Shown here: in pieces, positions 12,365 through 13,330 of the stretch
Numbering within the stretch: position 1 is the first letter of the stretch
Layout: the number at the start of each line of letters is the position of its first letter
NCBI GenBank assembly: GCA_023424995.1
Contig: JAFADH010000289.1
Coordinates: 1 to 13,330, forward strand
Source: Bacillota bacterium
Lineage (GTDB): Bacteria > Bacillota > Clostridia > Lachnospirales > Lachnospiraceae
Length of the DNA stretch: 13,330 bases
Direction of reading: 5' to 3'
The notes under the pieces: generated by a model
Told to the model about the DNA's origin: nothing
The model's input: the letters and a program-made list of their open reading frames with translations, nothing else
Database searches by the model: none
Program-made: the position numbers and the translations under genes

Positions 12365-12476
12365 ACAAAAAAGACGTAAGAACAACCGGAGCTTAACTCC
12401 TGATCATTCCCACGTCTCTTAAAAGAGACTTCCAGTGTCATAAGCCACCGGAGGTACTTCAATATTTTGTTTATCT
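12365..12476 (-). ncRNA. Structured leader or small RNA ending in an intrinsic terminator
   Basis: The transcript expected from the promoter at 12483-12511 begins near 12476. It contains a CCGGTG/CACTGG stem (12446-12451 with 12432-12437), then GTCTCTT-TT-AAGAGAC (12414-12429), then a long terminator hairpin (12372-12417). The second stem shares four bases (12414-12417) with the terminator stem, so the two exclude each other, as in an attenuator. It is either a cis-regulatory leader of the 235-aa gene or a free RNA of about 110 nt. I do not recognise it as a known riboswitch class. Confidence 0.5.
12366..12417 (-). terminator. Leader terminator, 11-bp stem with U-tract
   Basis: AGACGTGGGAA (12407-12417) pairs with TTCTTACGTCT (12372-12382) over 11 bp including two G-U pairs. 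An inner GGAG-TTAAG-CTCC hairpin extends it. Six Ts follow directly on the minus strand. It sits 120 nt before the 235-aa gene, so read-through is needed for that operon to be expressed from the upstream promoter. Confidence 0.82.
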
Positions 12477-12482
12477 AGGAAT

Positions 12483-12527
12483 ATTATATCACTGCCAGGG
12501 CGGTATGTAAAACTTATTTTGGCAGTG
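12483..12527 (-). promoter_or_regulatory. Strong promoter overlapped by a symmetric operator
   Basis: Minus-strand TTTACA (12506-12511), a 17-nt spacer and TATAAT (12483-12488), with a TG one base before the -10, is the best promoter in the window. CACTGCCA and TGGCAGTG (plus strand 12490-12497 and 12520-12527) form a perfect inverted repeat with 30 bp between the centres of the two arms. One arm lies in the -10/-35 spacer and the other just upstream of the -35. Such placement suggests repression by a dimeric or tetrameric regulator, for example a prophage repressor. Confidence 0.78.
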
Positions 12528-12542
12528 GGTGCGGAATAATGT

Positions 12543-12803
12543 TTATCCTTCACCGCTCCTGGATTTCAGTTCGATGTATGCCTTCTTAAAGCCGTTATGT
12601 TCCTTCTCAGCGATCTTTACCCTCTTGACTGGCTGCAGCCTCTTCACAACTTCACTCAGGAAAGCCGGATCCTTGTACGATACCTTGATATCATTCTTAT
12701 CTGCTATGCGGACCAGCTCCCTTCCTGATCCTCGGCTGGTATATGCTGCCCATGATATAAAGGTACCGGCCGCATTCCGGACAGTAATCCCTGTCCAGGG
12801 CAT
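12543..12803 (-). CDS. Small basic protein or frame-shifted extension of the zinc ribbon
   Basis: An open frame of 86 codons. Its first 28 residues merely overlap the zinc-ribbon gene in another frame and look unnatural, and the ATG at 12803 has no ribosome binding site. The last 58 residues (ELVRIADKNDIKVSYKDPAFLSEVVKRLQPVKRVKIAEKEHNGFKKAYIELKSRSGEG) look like real protein. No other good start is present within them. The natural reading would be a zinc ribbon joined to this part by a +1 shift near 12715-12725, caused either by a mutation or by programmed shifting. An internal non-ATG start cannot be excluded. Function unknown. Confidence 0.45.
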   Translation of the reverse strand: MPWTGITVRNAAGTFISWAAYTSRGSGRELVRIADKNDIKVSYKDPAFLSEVVKRLQPVKRVKIAEKEHNGFKKAYIELKSRSGEG

Positions 12804-12861
12804 GATATGTACCGCATTTCAGGCATTTACGGGAAGTATTAATTAAAGGTGATATGCTCAT
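12697..12861 (-). CDS. Small zinc-ribbon protein, 54 aa
   Basis: Reads MSISPLINTSRKCLKCGTYHALDRDYCPECGRYLYIMGSIYQPRIRKGAGPHSR. Two CxxC knuckles (C13/C16 and C27/C30) form a standard four-Cys zinc ribbon, as found in many small nucleic-acid-binding or adaptor proteins of phages. The ATG overlaps the stop of the preceding gene as ATGA (12858-12861), strong support for real translation. The last residues (GAGPHSR) may be an artefact of a frame change, since the neighbouring frame continues as a plausible protein to 12543. Confidence 0.7.
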   Translation of the reverse strand: MSISPLINTSRKCLKCGTYHALDRDYCPECGRYLYIMGSIYQPRIRKGAGPHSR

Positions 12862-13280
12862 AATGCCACCTTCTTCCTACGGGCCCGTTCGGTCCGGATA
12901 CCCTGCACGTAACCCCAGTTATATGACCGTGAAGCCGTCCAGATATCTTCCGAATCGTTATACTGACATATGTTTTTGATCATATCCTCCTGATCATAAA
13001 AGGCTTTCTGCCGGCCAATTATCATGAATTCACTTTCATGCTGCTGCCGGATTTCCTGTTTCCGGGTATTTCTCTCTTGTGCCTTTTCTTCTCCTGCCTT
13101 ATCCTTTGCAGACATGATCTTGCTCTTCTCCTCTATTATTTGTTGCTGAAGCTGCTCCGGTGTGGTCTGGCGGCATTCCTGATTAAGCAGTAGCCCTTCC
13201 AGTAATTCATGTGCTTTATCCACTCCAGCTTCATTCAGGCAATACAATAACCTGATATTATCTAAAATAGTCATATGCAA
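12858..13280 (-). CDS. Coiled-coil protein, 140 aa, unknown function
   Basis: TTG at 13278-13280 lies 5 nt after AGGAG; an in-frame ATG two codons later (13274) has an 11-nt spacer, so the TTG is slightly preferred. The N-terminal helical part (ILDNIRLLYCLNEAGVDKAHELLEGLLL) is followed by a Gln/Glu/Lys-rich coiled-coil stretch (about 40-82, PEQLQQQIIEEKSKIMSAKDKAGEEKAQERNTRKQEIRQQ) and a C-terminal part ending SYNWGYVQGIRTERARRKKVAL. A GYxxGxRxERARRKK tail is something I have seen in small phage and plasmid proteins of Firmicutes, but I cannot name the family. Coupled to the zinc-ribbon gene by ATGA. Confidence 0.75.
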   Translation of the reverse strand: MHMTILDNIRLLYCLNEAGVDKAHELLEGLLLNQECRQTTPEQLQQQIIEEKSKIMSAKDKAGEEKAQERNTRKQEIRQQHESEFMIIGRQKAFYDQEDMIKNICQYNDSEDIWTASRSYNWGYVQGIRTERARRKKVAL

Positions 13281-13292
13281 AAATGCTCCTTT

Positions 13293-13330
13293 CTACTTGC
13301 GCCGGAGCTTCACCTGTGATAGATTTAAGG
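13293..13330 (-). CDS. C-terminal end of a further gene (runs off right edge)
   Basis: A frame reading ...LNLSQVKLRRK ends with TAG at 13293-13295, 12 nt before the next start codon, as expected in this tightly packed operon. Only 11 residues are visible, so this is tentative. Confidence 0.35.
   Translation of the reverse strand, partial: LNLSQVKLRRK

Larger units (their letters stand above)
5790..13330 (-). mobile_element. Integrated prophage-like element, left part (continues beyond window)
   Basis: The left boundary is the duplicated tRNA-Trp core at 5790-5831. Content is phage-like: a small-terminase-type protein (8925-9536), an HK97 gp10-like protein (10596-11009), a phage-type sigma factor, a Prp-like protein and many tightly packed or overlapping small genes, nearly all on the minus strand. 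No integrase, large terminase, portal, capsid, tail or lysis gene is inside the window. This fits either a prophage whose other modules lie to the right, a decayed prophage, or a phage-dependent satellite. The stretch 5832-5999 is non-coding and holds repeats that may be recombinase arm sites. Confidence 0.75.

Overview
The window looks like DNA from a low-GC Gram-positive anaerobe of the Clostridia, probably a Lachnospiraceae-type gut bacterium. This is inferred from AAGGAG/GGAGG ribosome binding sites, several TTG/GTG starts, a BceRSAB-type peptide-resistance module, a secreted BspA-like leucine-rich-repeat protein with a Big_2 domain, and a Firmicutes-type prophage segment. No species can be named from the sequence alone.

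Region 1 (1-3180) is chromosomal. It holds a minus-strand module encoding a response regulator, a short-loop sensor kinase, an ABC ATPase and the start of an FtsX-type permease that runs off the left edge. A near-perfect BceR-type operator (1121-1140) lies between the kinase and the ATPase, so the transporter is probably induced separately by its own two-component system. Region 2 (3181-5785) is one plus-strand gene for a large secreted repeat protein, closed by a strong bidirectional terminator.

At 5790-5831 lies the 3' part of a tRNA-Trp gene (anticodon loop to discriminator, minus strand) with no 5' half. This is the signature of a tyrosine-recombinase attachment site. Everything to the right is read as an integrated element whose other end, with the intact tRNA and probably the integrase, lies beyond 13330.

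The element (5832-13330) is coded almost entirely on the minus strand, so it reads from right to left. The order is: a small coiled-coil protein; a zinc ribbon coupled to it by an ATGA overlap; a promoter with a symmetric operator and a structured, terminator-ending leader; a 235-aa protein; two small proteins; an HK97 gp10-like head-tail protein; a run of small overlapping genes that share an N-terminal IDxLI motif; a small-terminase-like protein; a 27-aa ORF with the same N-terminus; an array of six covarying palindromes; a phage-type sigma factor; a 51-aa protein; a Prp-like protein; and a two-TM membrane protein beside the attachment site. No large terminase, portal, capsid or integrase is seen here. 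The element is therefore a rearranged or decayed prophage, a satellite, or a prophage whose structural genes lie further right.

The strongest unexplained signals are the palindrome array in the sigma-factor leader, the five-gene IDxLI family, and the operator/promoter/attenuator unit near 12.36-12.53 kb.
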